Shown: positions 34,101 through 44,053, numbered from the stretch's first letter. The stretch: DNA of 64,000 bases from Meconema thalassinum (GCA_946902985.2 OX336388.2:1388756223-1388820222); one strand, 5' to 3'. The notes: generated by a model not told the origin, from the sequence alone. Translations and numbers: made by a program.

Positions 34101-36241
34101 TCCCGGTGAACCGTAATGTCGTAGTCGTTCAGGTTGGACAGGCGGACGTACGGCCGAGACGTCGTGTTGATGAGAGTCTTGGCAACTAGCAATCCTTTTG
34201 TCTGGATGTCCTCATATTTTGGCTCGATGACAGCCGCCACTCCATCAGCAGCTCCGTCGACAATTGCGGCAGCGCTGACCTCCGTCCTGGCGGGAACGAT
34301 GACGTCTTCTCTCAGCCTTACTCGTCGTGCGGTGATGGACTCGTGCGCAGGTTGCAAAGCAAGTTCCTCTCCTCCGAAGTGCAGAGTGTTGGTGCTCAAG
34401 TCCAAGATGATGTTGTTCTGGTCCAGGAAGTCCAGTCCGATGATCACTTCGTTTGATACGTCAGCCACAAGCACTGGATGCTTTATCGCCCGTCGACCAA
34501 TGACGAACTCCAGTGATGCTTCGCCATGTACCGGTGCGGTCTCTCCGGTCGCGGTTATTAGCTGGAGGTTCCTTTGTGTGGGTTGCACTCTCCACTTCGG
34601 GATCACGGTCGGGCTGACGATGGTCCTCGATGCTCCCGTGTCGATTAGCATGGGCCAGCTCACTCCGTTGATGACTCCGTCGACCATCAGGCTGCTTTTA
34701 TCCCTCCGTAACTGCGTCACACGAACTTGGACTGCCGGGGCTTGACGACTGTCACGAGCCAACCTTCGCCCCTCATGGCTGGCTGATACTTGCTTTCCTG
34801 GGCCGCGCGGTTTCCCTACGACTGACTGTCCCGTCGGAAACTCTTGGCGGCGGCGATCACCGCAGTCCTTGCTCAGGTGGCCTCTCTTACGGCAGGTCCA
34901 GCAGGTTGGTAGTCCTCTTCCGGGCCGCCTCACCGGATGTCCTTCGGCTAAGTTTTTGTTGGTGGTACTGCGACTCTTGAAGAACCGGCCTAGCACCTCC
35001 ATCAGTTCATCGGCCAGGGGCTTGGTCTTGTTGGCTTGGGCTGGTTCGTCAACGTCCACCTGACGCACCCGCGCGCACATTCTAGATACCTGCTTTGCCG
35101 TCTCGAACTCAAGTGCGTGGCTCAGCGCATCTGCCAGGGTCTTATTGCGCGCGAGACGCAGCGCCTGTTGAGTGTCCGAGTCCCGTAGCCCGTCGGTGAA
35201 AGTCTGCGTCGCTATCTGCTCCAGAAAGTCGGCCGGTGCTGTTGGGTAGGCGAGCCTTACGAGGCGTGCGATGTCCATCTCGAACTCCTGCAGGGTTTCC
35301 GCGTTCTTCTGTACCCGTGTCCGGAGCTGCATCTGATAGGCCTGCTGAAGATGGCTATCTCCATATCGGGACTCCATATGGGCGATCAGGGAAGCGTAGT
35401 CCTGGGATCCAGTCGGGATGGCCTGAAGGACGTTAAGGGCGTCACCTCTCAGCGCTACAATGAGAGCTGTAGCCTTTTCTGTGCTGTTCCATTTATTTAT
35501 GGAACAGGCCGCCTCGAACTGACGTAAGTAGGTGCTCCACGGGACCTTTCCGTCGAAGGTTGGGGGCGTCACTCTGCTATGTCCCGTTCCTAATATTCCC
35601 GGTGTAACGGTGGGCGGGCGTTGGCGCAGCTCGGCAACTTCCTCTCTTAGAGCGTTGAATTTCTCCTCCACCCCCGTCAGTGGGCGTTGGCGCAGCTCGG
35701 CAACTTCCTTTTGTAAGGCGTTGAATTTCTCCTCCACCCCCATCAGCGGGCGTTGGCACAGCTCGGCAACTTCCACTTGTAAGGCGTTGAATTTCTCCTC
35801 CACCCCCATCAGCGGTCGTTGGCACAGCTCGGCAACTTCCTTTTGTAAGACGTTGAATTTCTCCTCCACCCCCATCAGCGGGCGTTGGCGCAGCTCGGCA
35901 ACTTCCACTTGTAAGGCGTCGAACTTCTTTTCCACTGTCGTGACTTCCTCACGCAGACCCAGTTCTAATTTCTTCAGGTCCTGTGTCAACTTATTCTGAC
36001 CGTCTTCCATCTTCTTCTGGCCGTCCTCTATCCTCTTCAGGTCCTCCGCTAGCTTATTTTGACCGTCTTCCATCTTCTTCTGGCCGTCTTCTAGCTTCTT
36101 CTGGCCGTCTTCTAATTTGGTAGTTAGCTCCTTGGCTAACTTCTTCTGGCCGTCCTCCATCTTGGTTTCCATGCCATTTAACTTTTCAAGCAATGCTGCC
36201 AATTTCTCCTCCATTTTAGTTGTTTGTCTTGTAAAGGGCAT
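31181..36241 (-). CDS. Gypsy Gag-Pol polyprotein
   Basis: A 1686-aa single ORF starting at an ATG 100 bp inside the 5' LTR. Residues 1-215 are a long predicted coiled coil made of EDGQKKM-type repeats and five 22-residue repeats. About 220-400 are a retrotransposon gag fold (TFDGKVPWSTYLRQFEAA). A CCHC knuckle, CWTCRKRGHLSKDC, is at 447-460, and the aspartic protease motif LIDTGAS is at about 532-538. RT has FSTLDLKSGY near 892 and VYLDDVIV near 956. RNase H shows DTDAS near 1104 and ends NADALSRR. Integrase has a zinc finger (HLGIKKT...CARCHDC, about 1347-1380) and the triad D1409, D1469 and E1505 with exact D-35-E spacing. A chromodomain-less tail ends in a GPY-like WEGPYRVVKRI. Gag and Pol share one frame, so no frameshift is needed. 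All catalytic residues are present. Confidence 0.97.
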   Translation of the reverse strand: MPFTRQTTKMEEKLAALLEKLNGMETKMEDGQKKLAKELTTKLEDGQKKLEDGQKKMEDGQNKLAEDLKRIEDGQKKMEDGQNKLTQDLKKLELGLREEVTTVEKKFDALQVEVAELRQRPLMGVEEKFNVLQKEVAELCQRPLMGVEEKFNALQVEVAELCQRPLMGVEEKFNALQKEVAELRQRPLTGVEEKFNALREEVAELRQRPPTVTPGILGTGHSRVTPPTFDGKVPWSTYLRQFEAACSINKWNSTEKATALIVALRGDALNVLQAIPTGSQDYASLIAHMESRYGDSHLQQAYQMQLRTRVQKNAETLQEFEMDIARLVRLAYPTAPADFLEQIATQTFTDGLRDSDTQQALRLARNKTLADALSHALEFETAKQVSRMCARVRQVDVDEPAQANKTKPLADELMEVLGRFFKSRSTTNKNLAEGHPVRRPGRGLPTCWTCRKRGHLSKDCGDRRRQEFPTGQSVVGKPRGPGKQVSASHEGRRLARDSRQAPAVQVRVTQLRRDKSSLMVDGVINGVSWPMLIDTGASRTIVSPTVIPKWRVQPTQRNLQLITATGETAPVHGEASLEFVIGRRAIKHPVLVADVSNEVIIGLDFLDQNNIILDLSTNTLHFGGEELALQPAHESITARRVRLREDVIVPARTEVSAAAIVDGAADGVAAVIEPKYEDIQTKGLLVAKTLINTTSRPYVRLSNLNDYDITVHRDTNLGVCEPVTWIARITDTTDGHLETDNRRRRTLPKELQQLYQGSQDHLDGEQSRQLQDLLREFQDVFSVGSKDFGRTSLVQHRIDVGDSAPIRAPFRRVPLAKQAEVDRMVEEMKEQGVIEPSHSPWSSPVVLVKKKDGSTRFCVDYRRVNDVTKKDSYPLPRIDDTLDTISGSRWFSTLDLKSGYWQVEVHPKDREKTAFSVGSGLWQFTVMPFGLCNAPATFERLMESILRGLHWKTCLVYLDDVIVLGRSFEEHYSNLKEILLKLRAAQLKLSPKKCQLFQKRVQYLGHIVSEEGVRTDPEKTAAVREWPVPKDKSQLRSFLGLCTYYRRFVRGFADIAKPLHRLTEKDQLFTWTAECHSAFEQLKQALCTAPILAYPRPGTRFIVDTDASDFGIGGILSQVVDGEERVVAYFSKALSKPERNYCVTRKELLAIVKTIEHFHKYLYGQEFLIRTDHASLRWLLNFKQPEGQLARWLERLQQYNFEIQHRKGQLHSNADALSRRPCPEDCTFCTRREENTGILCRRTTVELQGSWSRESFTRAQAEDDDLGLIAEWKRACVPRPGWNIVSDCSPKFKSYWAQWDSLIVRDGLICRTWESTDGKTSREQVVVPKAMTEEVLKEVHGGSSGGHLGIKKTLEKLRERFYWIGCRTDVENHCARCHDCAASKGPGRRRRGPLKPYNVGGPMERVAIDVAGPFPLSEAGNRYILVVSDYFTKWPEAYALPNQEAATIAETLVKEFVSRYGVPLELHSDQGRNFESQVFQNLCQLLGIRKTRTTPLHPQSDGMVERFNRTIENHLRIVVSEHQRDWDKHLPLFLLAYRAAVHEATGCTPARAMFGRELRLPVDLAFGRPGNDPIPVSQYCQELVDQLEDVHAFARRKLRIETDRMKIRYDQQTDAGGFHEDDLVWLFNPLRKKGLSPKLQKSWEGPYRVVKRINDVVYRIQRSPRAKMKIVHRDRLAAYGGTQTDQ
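35616..35945 (-). repeat. Five 66-bp tandem repeats in gag
   Basis: Five in-frame 66-bp copies in the Gypsy N-terminus encode VAELRQRPLMGVEEKFNALQ-type 22-residue units. The copies differ by a few substitutions that keep the frame. Twenty-two residues is two 11-residue turns of a coiled coil, so copy-number change would lengthen or shorten the rod without disrupting it. Confidence 0.92.
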
Positions 36242-36320
36242 GCACTCACAGGAAAATTAGAGAAAATGACCTGCTCGGGTTTTGAAACCAGGACCGTCAG
36301 GTGTTGTGCTTGAGTTCGTA

Positions 36321-36338
36321 ATCCGGCTTCTGACACCA
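36321..36338 (-). other. Gypsy primer-binding site
   Basis: Two bases inside the 5' LTR the element strand reads TGGTGTCAGAAGCCGGAT, which begins TGG as expected for pairing with a tRNA CCA end. I cannot name the tRNA with confidence. Confidence 0.6.
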
Positions 36339-36340
36339 AT

Positions 36341-37024
36341 TGTTACGTGCCACCCCCTAGTGGCACTTTTGTTAACTGGATTACGGTGGGAAGGAAACAC
36401 AACACCATTTACTGCTTAAAGAAATAATTAACTTTATTGCGGCCAGAAAATTACACTAGTCAGCAAATACAAGCAATTAGGAGCCTTATTCCAGTTTCCT
36501 CAAATCTCTTCCTTATGCGCTCTTGGCCCCTTTCACTTGCAACAGACCACAGAAGTTAATCTGTCCTAATGAGTACGGTGGCCTTGACAGAAACTACCTG
36601 TTCCTCTCATTTATGTTCTCCGACCACAATTACTTACGATCACTTGCTGCAGGCTATTTCGCTGTCCACAAGCTGGGAGAAACAATGTCACAGGATTTCG
36701 TAACTCGCACAGCACTTCGTCACCACACTTCTGTCGCACAAGATAATCGCTCGCACTAGCTCGTAAAACACCACCACAACTGCTTCACGGGTCACTCTTA
36801 TATAGCAGGCCGGTGACTCAATAAATGGTTCTAGATCCATCCAGAGTCCACGGCTTCTCGAGGTTTCCACCGCTGGTCCAGTCACGAATCTTCTGGACTA
36901 TCCCTTTGTCTGTAGTAGCCCTGTTGCATAAGGCGCGCGCAATACAGGAGGCAAGCCACAGCCCAGCCCCTGGGGCAGTTGTGACTCAAGCGGCGAGCGA
37001 TGACACAAACTCACAGCCGTAACA
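36341..37024 (-). repeat. Gypsy 5' LTR
   Basis: 684 bp, the partner of 30460-31143. On the element strand a TATATAAGAGTGACC segment (plus near 36792-36806) is a plausible TATA box for the element's promoter. Confidence 0.95.
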
Positions 37025-37028
37025 ATAA

Positions 37029-38170
37029 TGTTTCTCTTCTTTCAATTAAAAAACGCTTATCTGCTCTGCATAGTTTCAACGGGGTTGCCTTCTGATACTT
37101 GACCGGAGGTAGACACTTGCCTCCCGGTATCTTCACCTTCCTCGCCGACCCAAATTCTTTAGAAATTTCTGGAGCCTTAATTCACGCGACTATTCACTTC
37201 AATCGCTCGGAGTGGAATGATCTTGGTCTCGTATCAAGACTTGCCTCCTCTGCTTAAAAAATGGCGTCTTCGCGCTAAAACATCTTCCATCCACTTCTTA
37301 TCATATCTCCTTTCCAACGCTTAATTTCAAATAAACCTTCAGTCCATTGTCATTTATTTCCATATAGCTTCGTATTCCTGTACTCATATTGTTTATAATT
37401 ATTTCAACAAATAATCATAATTATATCCGGGGTAAATATCTGTAAATTCTGTGATTGGCTTAGCTGCAGTCAAGTGACTTTTCAGTTAATATTTGGCGCG
37501 TGCATCAGCCTACTTTCGACTTGACGTTCTGTAGGGTCCCGTGAAAAATCCTCGCTTGTCGGAAGACTGACTGTCTCTATTACACGCGTCAGAAACTGGT
37601 TCGAGCCGGCGTAACCTGCCCTCGATTCAACGAAATGACCATTTTCCAGTTCCCTTCTCGCTTCATTATTCCCATGTTAAAAATTCACAGATTACAAAAC
37701 TTCAAATTTCTTTCTAAATATTGCTTTATAAATGATCTTGCCTGCATCCATTACATGTTTATACAGAGTAAGGTGCATTCTAATTCCATTTAATATGAAT
37801 GTTGCATTGCCACCGTACCACAGGTTCGATGATTGACTGCAGCATGTCCTGGGTTCAATAAATTCGGGCTCAGCTCCTCGCTGACCCTTTAAACAAAAGT
37901 GTTAAATAATACTTTCTTTAACTAGATGCTTTTCTTATCATCTGAGCTGAATTTATTGACTTACTACTGGATCTTTGGATAGAATCTTTTCAATTTTGAG
38001 TGGTTGAAATTACCCACCAGGTAATTGTTATCCAATCTAACAATCCGGTAACAATATTATTTCCAAAGGCACGGTCTACCTTAAAGGGACTTCTGTACAA
38101 ATTGGCAAATTTTGTAAGGACCTTCCTAGAAACTTCGGCCTTCACATTTGACCTATCAAAACAAACTCTC
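37029..38170. other. Right flank of Gypsy, non-coding
   Basis: No gene. A TTTCGACTTGACGTTCTGTA word near 37513 shares CGACTTGACGTT with the MITE ends at 10721 and 10884, suggesting a decayed relative of that MITE. Nothing else was recognised. Confidence 0.4.
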
Positions 38171-38182
38171 CTTCTCTAAGTG

Positions 38183-38705
38183 TAGCTGCTTCGGTGGCGT
38201 AGTCGGTAGCATGCTGAGCTTATATGCCCAAGATAGCGCGTTCAAACCAGGCCGAAGTCGTCGGATTTTTTTAAGAGCGTTAAAAATCCCTCAGTATGCC
38301 TTCCTTCGGAGGGGAAGTAAAGCCGGCGGTCCCATGTCATAGATTTATGGCATGTTAAAGAACCTTCCATTAATTGCACCTGTGTGAAGCTAAATTGGAT
38401 AGGTTAAGAATGTAAACAACGCTCTTAGGTTTCTACGTTCGTTGCCAAGAGCCGACTGCGGTGGCGTCTAGTAGCTAAGTTCTGAACTTGGCCTAGTAGT
38501 CGTTGACGGTGGCGCTTGGCGGCAAAAGTAGGAACTATTTGAAAAATTCTAAGTTGCAGTACTTAAATTAAAAAACAGATAACACACACTATTACAGTCA
38601 TCACAATTAACACCGGTTATCAGACAGATTCTACACACATCCAAAGTACACGGGGCTACATGACCGCGTTGTCGCTGCCCCTAAACTTAAGAACCAACCA
38701 ACCAA
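38183..38705 (+). repeat. SINE B2, full-length reference copy
   Basis: A 523-bp SINE flanked by a perfect 12-bp duplication CTTCTCTAAGTG (38171-38182 and 38706-38717). The tRNA-like head (A box GGTGGCGTAGTCGG, B box GCGTTCAAACC) is followed by a body (AAGAGCGTTAAAAATCCCTC and GGAGGGGAAGTAAAGCCGGC), a second block with TTGACGGTGGCG, and the shared tail ending CCCCTAAACTTAAG and (AACC)n. It gives the unbroken order against which the split copies can be read. Confidence 0.93.
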
Positions 38706-38822
38706 CTTCTCTAAGTGGTAAGCTATATCTTTTTCCTTGTCTCTTTTAAGCCTTTTCTCTGCCTGTCTGTCCAAGTGGTTCCTTGCTGACTCAATCCTTA
38801 CCTCCATCGGTGGATCAATATC

Positions 38823-41800
38823 TTACAGAATATTAAACATATTATCCCAAGTTCTAATTGGTTTCTCTCCGTAGTGTAGCGTGATTGGGATCTCGTTCGT
38901 ACTCTCGTGTCGAGTATTATTCATACAATACTCAATAAGTGGGACAACCTTCACCCAGCTCGAATGACTGTCGGAGCTGTACATCCTTACATATTTTTGC
39001 CGTCTCAGACATAAGACGCTCTGTCGGTTTCGTTTGCGGTCTTCGGATTGAGCTGTATATATGAGTAATTCCAAGCCTTTCCACTGCATCATGAAATTCC
39101 ACGGAAGTGTATTGGGCTCCATGATCAGTTATAAGTCTCTCCGGCTTTCCTAGCTTAGGAATAATGCTTCTTTCAAGGTGGTACAATACAGTTTTAGAAG
39201 TAGCCTTTTGCATCGGATTAAGCATCACGATTTTGGAAAATACATCCATCGTTACAAGCAAATATTGGTTTCCTCGCGTGCTCTTGGGTGCCGGACCAAA
39301 TATATCTTGGCTGAATAATTCCAGGGGCTTCGTTGGAATTATGAATTTTGGTTTTACCTTTAGCAATTCAGACGCATATTTGTTTCTTTGACAAAGGTCA
39401 CAAGATCTAATTATGTTGGCAATAGAGTCTGTCATGATTAACCAGTAAAACTTCTCTTGCGCAGTACTTTATGTTTTGTGAAAATAGGCTGTATAGTTCT
39501 TCACGGAACTACTTGTTATATTTTTATGCATTTCTTCTAACAACACCGTGTCCAATACTCTTGAGTGACCCACACCAGAGGAACAACTAACTTTGGTGGG
39601 ACAACAATCCTCACATTCGTGTGCTCATCTTCTATGTACTTGCATAAATCTCTCCTTCCATCTTTTAGTGCCTGGATCTCTTCCTAGTTTCCTCATAATT
39701 CTCGTCGTGAGCTGTCATTCTGCTCGTGAGCAACCTGCACATATTCCGAAGTGGTGCGTGTCTTCGCTGACTCAACGCTATTCTCTCTAATTTCTTCAAT
39801 GTGTCCTGGTCTTCATTACCCATCTGGACTACATTAATCCTTACATTGCTTTCTGCTGTGGGATTCCTACTTAAGATGTCTGCGAGAAGATTATCCTTTC
39901 CTGGAAAGTGTACTATTGTGGCATCAAACTGTTTTAAAAACATGGCCCATCTCGTCATTCTATCGCTCGATAGTCAGACTTAATCACAACTCCAATGCCT
40001 TACGATCAGTTGGATAATGTTCTGATGTCCTAATAATATCTTCTTCCACTGATTAAGTGCGTTTATTACTGCGAGAGCCTCCAGTTCCGTCGTGAAATAA
40101 TTTAGTTCGTGCGGACGTAGTTTTCTGCTATGAAATGAAATTTAGTGGCTATTTCCTTCCTGGTCTTTCTGGTAAAGGATTGCATCTGTTTCAATAATGA
40201 AAGACCTTTCAAACTCCGGATACTAGTTAGTTAGTTAGTTATTGTTGTTTTAAGGGGCGGAACTACGAGGTCATCTGCCCCTACTCCGGATACTCACGTT
40301 TAACATTGTTATTAAGCATCTGCTTTGCCTGATCAAAGGCTTCTTCTGTAGCCTCATCCCATTTCCGTAGTTATTTTTCTTTAATAAATTATGAAGTGGT
40401 GCTATCACCTCAGAATAACTTGTACAATGTGAGCTAAAAAATTGGCACAGACCAACGAAAGCACGGATTCCTTTAATCTTAGTCGGTCTTAGAAACATTA
40501 AGATCGCCTCGATCTTGTCCTCTTTAGGATGATATCCGTGTAGGTCAATAGAATGGCCAAGAAAATTAATCTTCTCCTGGAAGAAGAGGCATTTGTGGTA
40601 GTTCACTTTAATATTGGCTTCCCTCAAGTTTTCCAACAATTTCTTCAGATAAAGCAAATGTTGCTCCGGCGTCTCTGACGATATAATCAGGTCGTCAACA
40701 TAGCAAATTACGTTAGCTTTGACTTCTTCTGTAAGTTTACTGTCCAAAGCTCTTATTAGTGCCGGTCCTGAGTTCAAAATTCCAAATGGAAGGCGTTCGA
40801 AAATATAACTAGATTGATTGAACAGGAAGCCAGTATAGCATTTGCTATCTTCTGTCAATTCAATCTGTTAAACGCCGCCGTTAAATCAATGGCTGATAAA
40901 CAAGTCTTCCTTTAAACTTTCTGAGCAACTCGCGTATCTTCGGCGGTCGGTCGAATTAAGAGTCGGGAGGTGATCCCACGAGCATCTAAACAGACCCTTA
41001 AACTCCCATCCGCCTTCTTAACAGCAGTTATGGGGTTTAAATAAGACGTTGCTTGCTGCTTAATTATGCCATTACGATCCATTTCTTTTAATTATCTTGG
41101 ATACCTCTCCTTGGTATTTCTCCAGAATTGGGTACAATTTCTTTTGAAATGGAGAGTTGTCGGTCAATCTTATGTGGTATTTGAATCCCTTAATTAATCC
41201 GGGGTTTTCGTCGAAAACATCAGCAAACTGCCGAATTAACCCTTCCAATTTTTCTAGATAATACTCTGCTCCTTCTATCTTCAATCCATACTGGGTTGGT
41301 TTCTCAGTTTCAATTTCTATTACCATTCTCTCTATATTTTCATCCGAAACTTCACTGTCAATAATGTATTCATTTTCTCGTTCTTCCAACTTTTCTTCCT
41401 CAGCGCCTTTTTCATTGAATTTTATTATACCGTTCTTGAGGTCTATAACTGCACCAGTCTTAGTTATAAAGTCAATGCCGAGAATCACATGAAAATTAAC
41501 ATTTCCCAATACAATGAAGATCTGCTCATGCTTGTAGTTATTTATCTTAAATTCCAACCAAACCTGCACTCTACATTTCATGGTTTTATCATTGAAAACA
41601 CCTCTCACTTTGATGGCTAACACGGGCATGGCAATAATCGACTCCCTATCCTTAAGTCGGTTATATATAACATTCTTCCGATATTATTGAAGCTAACGCC
41701 CCAGTATTCATCAACGTTCGTAGAACCTCTCCTTGCGTTTCTATCTGTATTATTGGCAATCTAGCCACTCTTTCATTTCCTGACTCCTCTCTTTCATACA

Positions 41801-41990
41801 ACAAGTCGTCATCTGTCGTCTGATATAATTCATTAATGTTTATTTCGTGCTGACATAGTGTGATTCTGCTCTCCTCTTACCTGGGAATCGAAGTTTTTTT
41901 TTTGGTCCCCTGTTCGATTCTTGGCTTTGGTTTTGCCTGCCAATATTTTGTGGGTTCCCCATTGTCGTTGGACAGGATATTAATATCTTC
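38823..41990 (-). pseudogene. Second Ty3/Gypsy lineage, decayed pol
   Basis: Pieces in correct order on the minus strand. A protease relic near 41690 reads LMNTGALASII, with the catalytic D changed to N. Protease C-terminus to RT start follows at 41072-41629 (VILGIDFI, IRQFADVFDENPG). RT fingers with GSLRVCLDARGIT and SAIDLTAAF lie in 40861-41070 with breaks. RT palm and thumb are at 40271-40858 (YVDDLIIS, FLGHSIDLHGY). The RNase H end is at 39665-39958 (HFPGKDNLLADILSR). Integrase is at 38932-39435 (CDLCQRNK, DIFGPAPKS, LITDHGAQYTS). Multiple stops and frame changes; no LTRs identified. The sequence is clearly different from the intact Gypsy at 30.5-37 kb. A SINE C fragment interrupts it at 40225-40282. 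Confidence 0.88.
40225..40282 (-). repeat. 58-bp SINE C 3' fragment with TSD
   Basis: A 58-bp insertion inside the decayed Gypsy RT, flanked by a perfect 12-bp duplication ACTCCGGATACT (40213-40224 and 40283-40294). On the minus strand it is a SINE C 3' end followed by an (AACT)n tail, the product of a very early 5' truncation during retrotransposition. Confidence 0.88.
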
Positions 41991-42061
41991 TTAGTTGGAA
42001 GCAGCGTTTATTTCTAACTCCGCACTCTTTATCTCTTTGAAAGATGCTATGAGAGTCAAAC

Positions 42062-42095
42062 GATTTAAAATAATAATAATATTAATAATAATGAG
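42062..42095. repeat. (AAT)n-like microsatellite
   Basis: Short run of AATAATAATATTAATAATAA type next to the decayed Gypsy. Confidence 0.7.
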
Positions 42096-42185
42096 TCCAA
42101 TCGGATATATTGTGAACATTTATTTCCATGCTAATATTGCTGGCTATCAGGCCTGAATTATTACCACGTCAAGCTGTAATAATAC

Positions 42186-42415
42186 CATACAAGGCTGGCT
42201 GCGTGGCTCAGCGATAGCGTTCTCGCCTGCTGTTTCCAAGGTTGCAGGATCGAATCCTGGCGCAACCAGTTGGCATTTGAGGGTGCGCAAATGCGAGGGA
42301 GCCGTGTCAGTACATTCACTGACACGTTAAAGATCCTCTTCGGGGCAAAATTCCGGCACACCGACGTCTCTAAAAGCCACAGTTGTTAAAAGAGACGTAA
42401 AACCAATAATATTAT
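42186..42415 (+). repeat. SINE D copy 3
   Basis: Plus-strand copy: tRNA-like head GGCTGCGTGGCTCAGCGATA with an excellent A box, B box GGATCGAATCC near 42248, body with GACACGTTAAAGATCCTCTT, and an (ATT)n tail. It gives the orientation for the reversed copies at 11414 and 16371. Confidence 0.9.
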
Positions 42416-42531
42416 TATTATTATGCTATAATACAGGACAGTATTTTGAGGTGTTCAGTGGCAGTGGGCACCGATGTAAACGCCCCGTAAGCAACGTTGT
42501 TCAACTCTACACATGTCCAATTCCCCCGTCG

Positions 42532-44053
42532 CACAGTGTGTCGAATCCCATATCTAGGTGGAAAAATTTCACTGTTGCAAATGAAAGCGAAAACTCGCTC
42601 TTTCGATAGTGATCAAACCAGATGGTGGCCTTCGGTGTTCCTTTCCGCTGTCTGGTGCGTAGGAGGGAGGGTATCGGTGCTGAAAAGTCTTCCTGGCAGT
42701 TATCAGGTCATTTGATAGGAGGTGTCGGAGTGAACCGAACGTTGTGATTCTAGTGAGTTCAACGAGGTGTTGTCTTCTGCGGCTCATGGAATAGTGAAAA
42801 GAGGTAGGCCCTATGTGTTCGCACTTTTAAGCGTAATACAAGCTTTCTGCACTAAATAACTTATTTGCTTTATGAGTGCCTCATAGTGCCACTTTACTTT
42901 AAACGTCATTCGATAGGAAATTTAATGTAGATTCAGGATCTGTAGTGGTTTGGTTGCGCACGAATGTGCGTGATGGTTTATTTTCTTTAATTTCAGCGAG
43001 TCCGTGGACATTACCACGCGAAGACTTTTTCAACGCGTGGCGGTCGTGTCATAAAGAGGGGCGTACAGACGTCATATTTCAATATGTTTTGAATAAATTT
43101 GATCCTACAACTCTTACTGACACTCATGTGCAGGAGCTAAGAAACAAAATTAAGTTGATATCCCATAATATTAACAAAAATGGGAGAGTGCAGGAAGTAC
43201 AATGCCACGTAGATAGGTAATCTACCTATGGAAGCTATTGAGTTACTTAATGACTTCCAAGGAACTTTGACATCAAATGATGAAGACCAGTATAGCAATG
43301 ACTACGATGCTCTGGACTCTACAGAAGAATCAGGTGACGAATGAACATTAGACATTTTGTTATTATTAAGGGGAATGAGATTAATGAGAACATTACTTGA
43401 CGAATGGACGTTTTATTTTTATTTGCAATTGGAGAAATAGGCCTAATATTCCATATATGTTATCTTTACTTCCATGCTTTTCTAGAGAAATAATATTGTT
43501 TTCGTGTGAAGTGTGTTTACAAAATCTACGTCATTAACAGGACTGTAAAATGACATTTTGTTATGAAGAAATTGTTTGTATGGTTTTGACGAATATATTT
43601 TTTTTAGAAAATAAATGTTATTTTTTGTGCATATTTCGTTGTTCTATGATTAATAACAATTTAATATACGTTTTTAATCTGGATGATTTTACATACAGTG
43701 ACTTCATCTATTCCCTCAAATAAGGTGTAACAAGAATAGGCTACTTGTCTGAAAGTCTCATTGTTATTCAGATTTTATCCAGTTTTAAAATAATAGTATG
43801 TTTACCTCTGTCATAAACTATCATATAGACCTACACATCCAAATCATGATTTTTACTACCAAAAATGGACGATTCTTTTGTGGCTTTCGGTCATTTTTTA
43901 CACCTCACCCCCGAAGATCGTACACTTTAGACGATGCCAGAAATGAATTCAGCGACCTCGAAAACGGTATATTGCCAACTTTTAATAGAATCCCAGCACT
44001 ATTAACGAAGTTATTAATTTTTTCCACCTAGAATTGGGATTCGACACACTGTG
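42532..44053. mobile_element. Transib-type DNA transposon, non-autonomous
   Basis: Terminal inverted repeats of about 36 bp start with CACAGTG and differ at only two positions. An A-rich block begins exactly 23 bases after the heptamer at both ends. The element is flanked by the 5-bp duplication CGTCG (42527-42531 and 44054-44058). Transib elements are known for CAC-starting, RSS-like ends and for GC-rich 5-bp CGNCG targets, and this fits closely. Only 1522 bp long with no RAG1-like transposase recognised, so it would need a helper in trans. Confidence 0.85.
42945..43220 (+). CDS. Unidentified ORF inside Transib
   Basis: A 91-aa frame. The portion from about residue 19 follows a strong 3' splice-site-like sequence (TTTCTTTAATTTCAG near 42990). 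It has a protein-like composition (PWTLPREDFFNAWRSCHKEG, then a KFDPTTLTDTHVQELRNKIK helix-like stretch). A second short acidic frame in another register (LNDFQGTLTSNDEDQ near 43250-43340, ending in EESGDE and a stop) follows. I do not recognise either. They could be remnants of the transposase or a captured host exon. The start codon is uncertain. Confidence 0.35.
   Translation: MVWLRTNVRDGLFSLISASPWTLPREDFFNAWRSCHKEGRTDVIFQYVLNKFDPTTLTDTHVQELRNKIKLISHNINKNGRVQEVQCHVDR

Larger units (their letters stand above)
30460..37024 (-). mobile_element. Ty3/Gypsy LTR retrotransposon, apparently intact
   Basis: A 6565-bp element on the minus strand with 684-bp LTRs (30460-31143 and 36341-37024), TGTTACG...CGTAACA ends and a 4-bp target duplication ATAA (30456-30459 and 37025-37028). 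I saw no difference between the LTRs, and all three chance ORFs inside them translate identically, so the insertion is very recent. A single uninterrupted 1686-aa Gag-Pol frame, a primer site and a polypurine tract are present. Nothing visible prevents it from being autonomous. Confidence 0.96.

Noticed and set aside
31155..35999. Plus- and other-frame ORFs of up to about 200 aa overlapping the Gypsy Gag-Pol gene.
   Set aside because: Shadows of the high-GC 1686-aa frame. The plus-strand 155- and 203-aa frames mirror the tandem repeats and the protease region.
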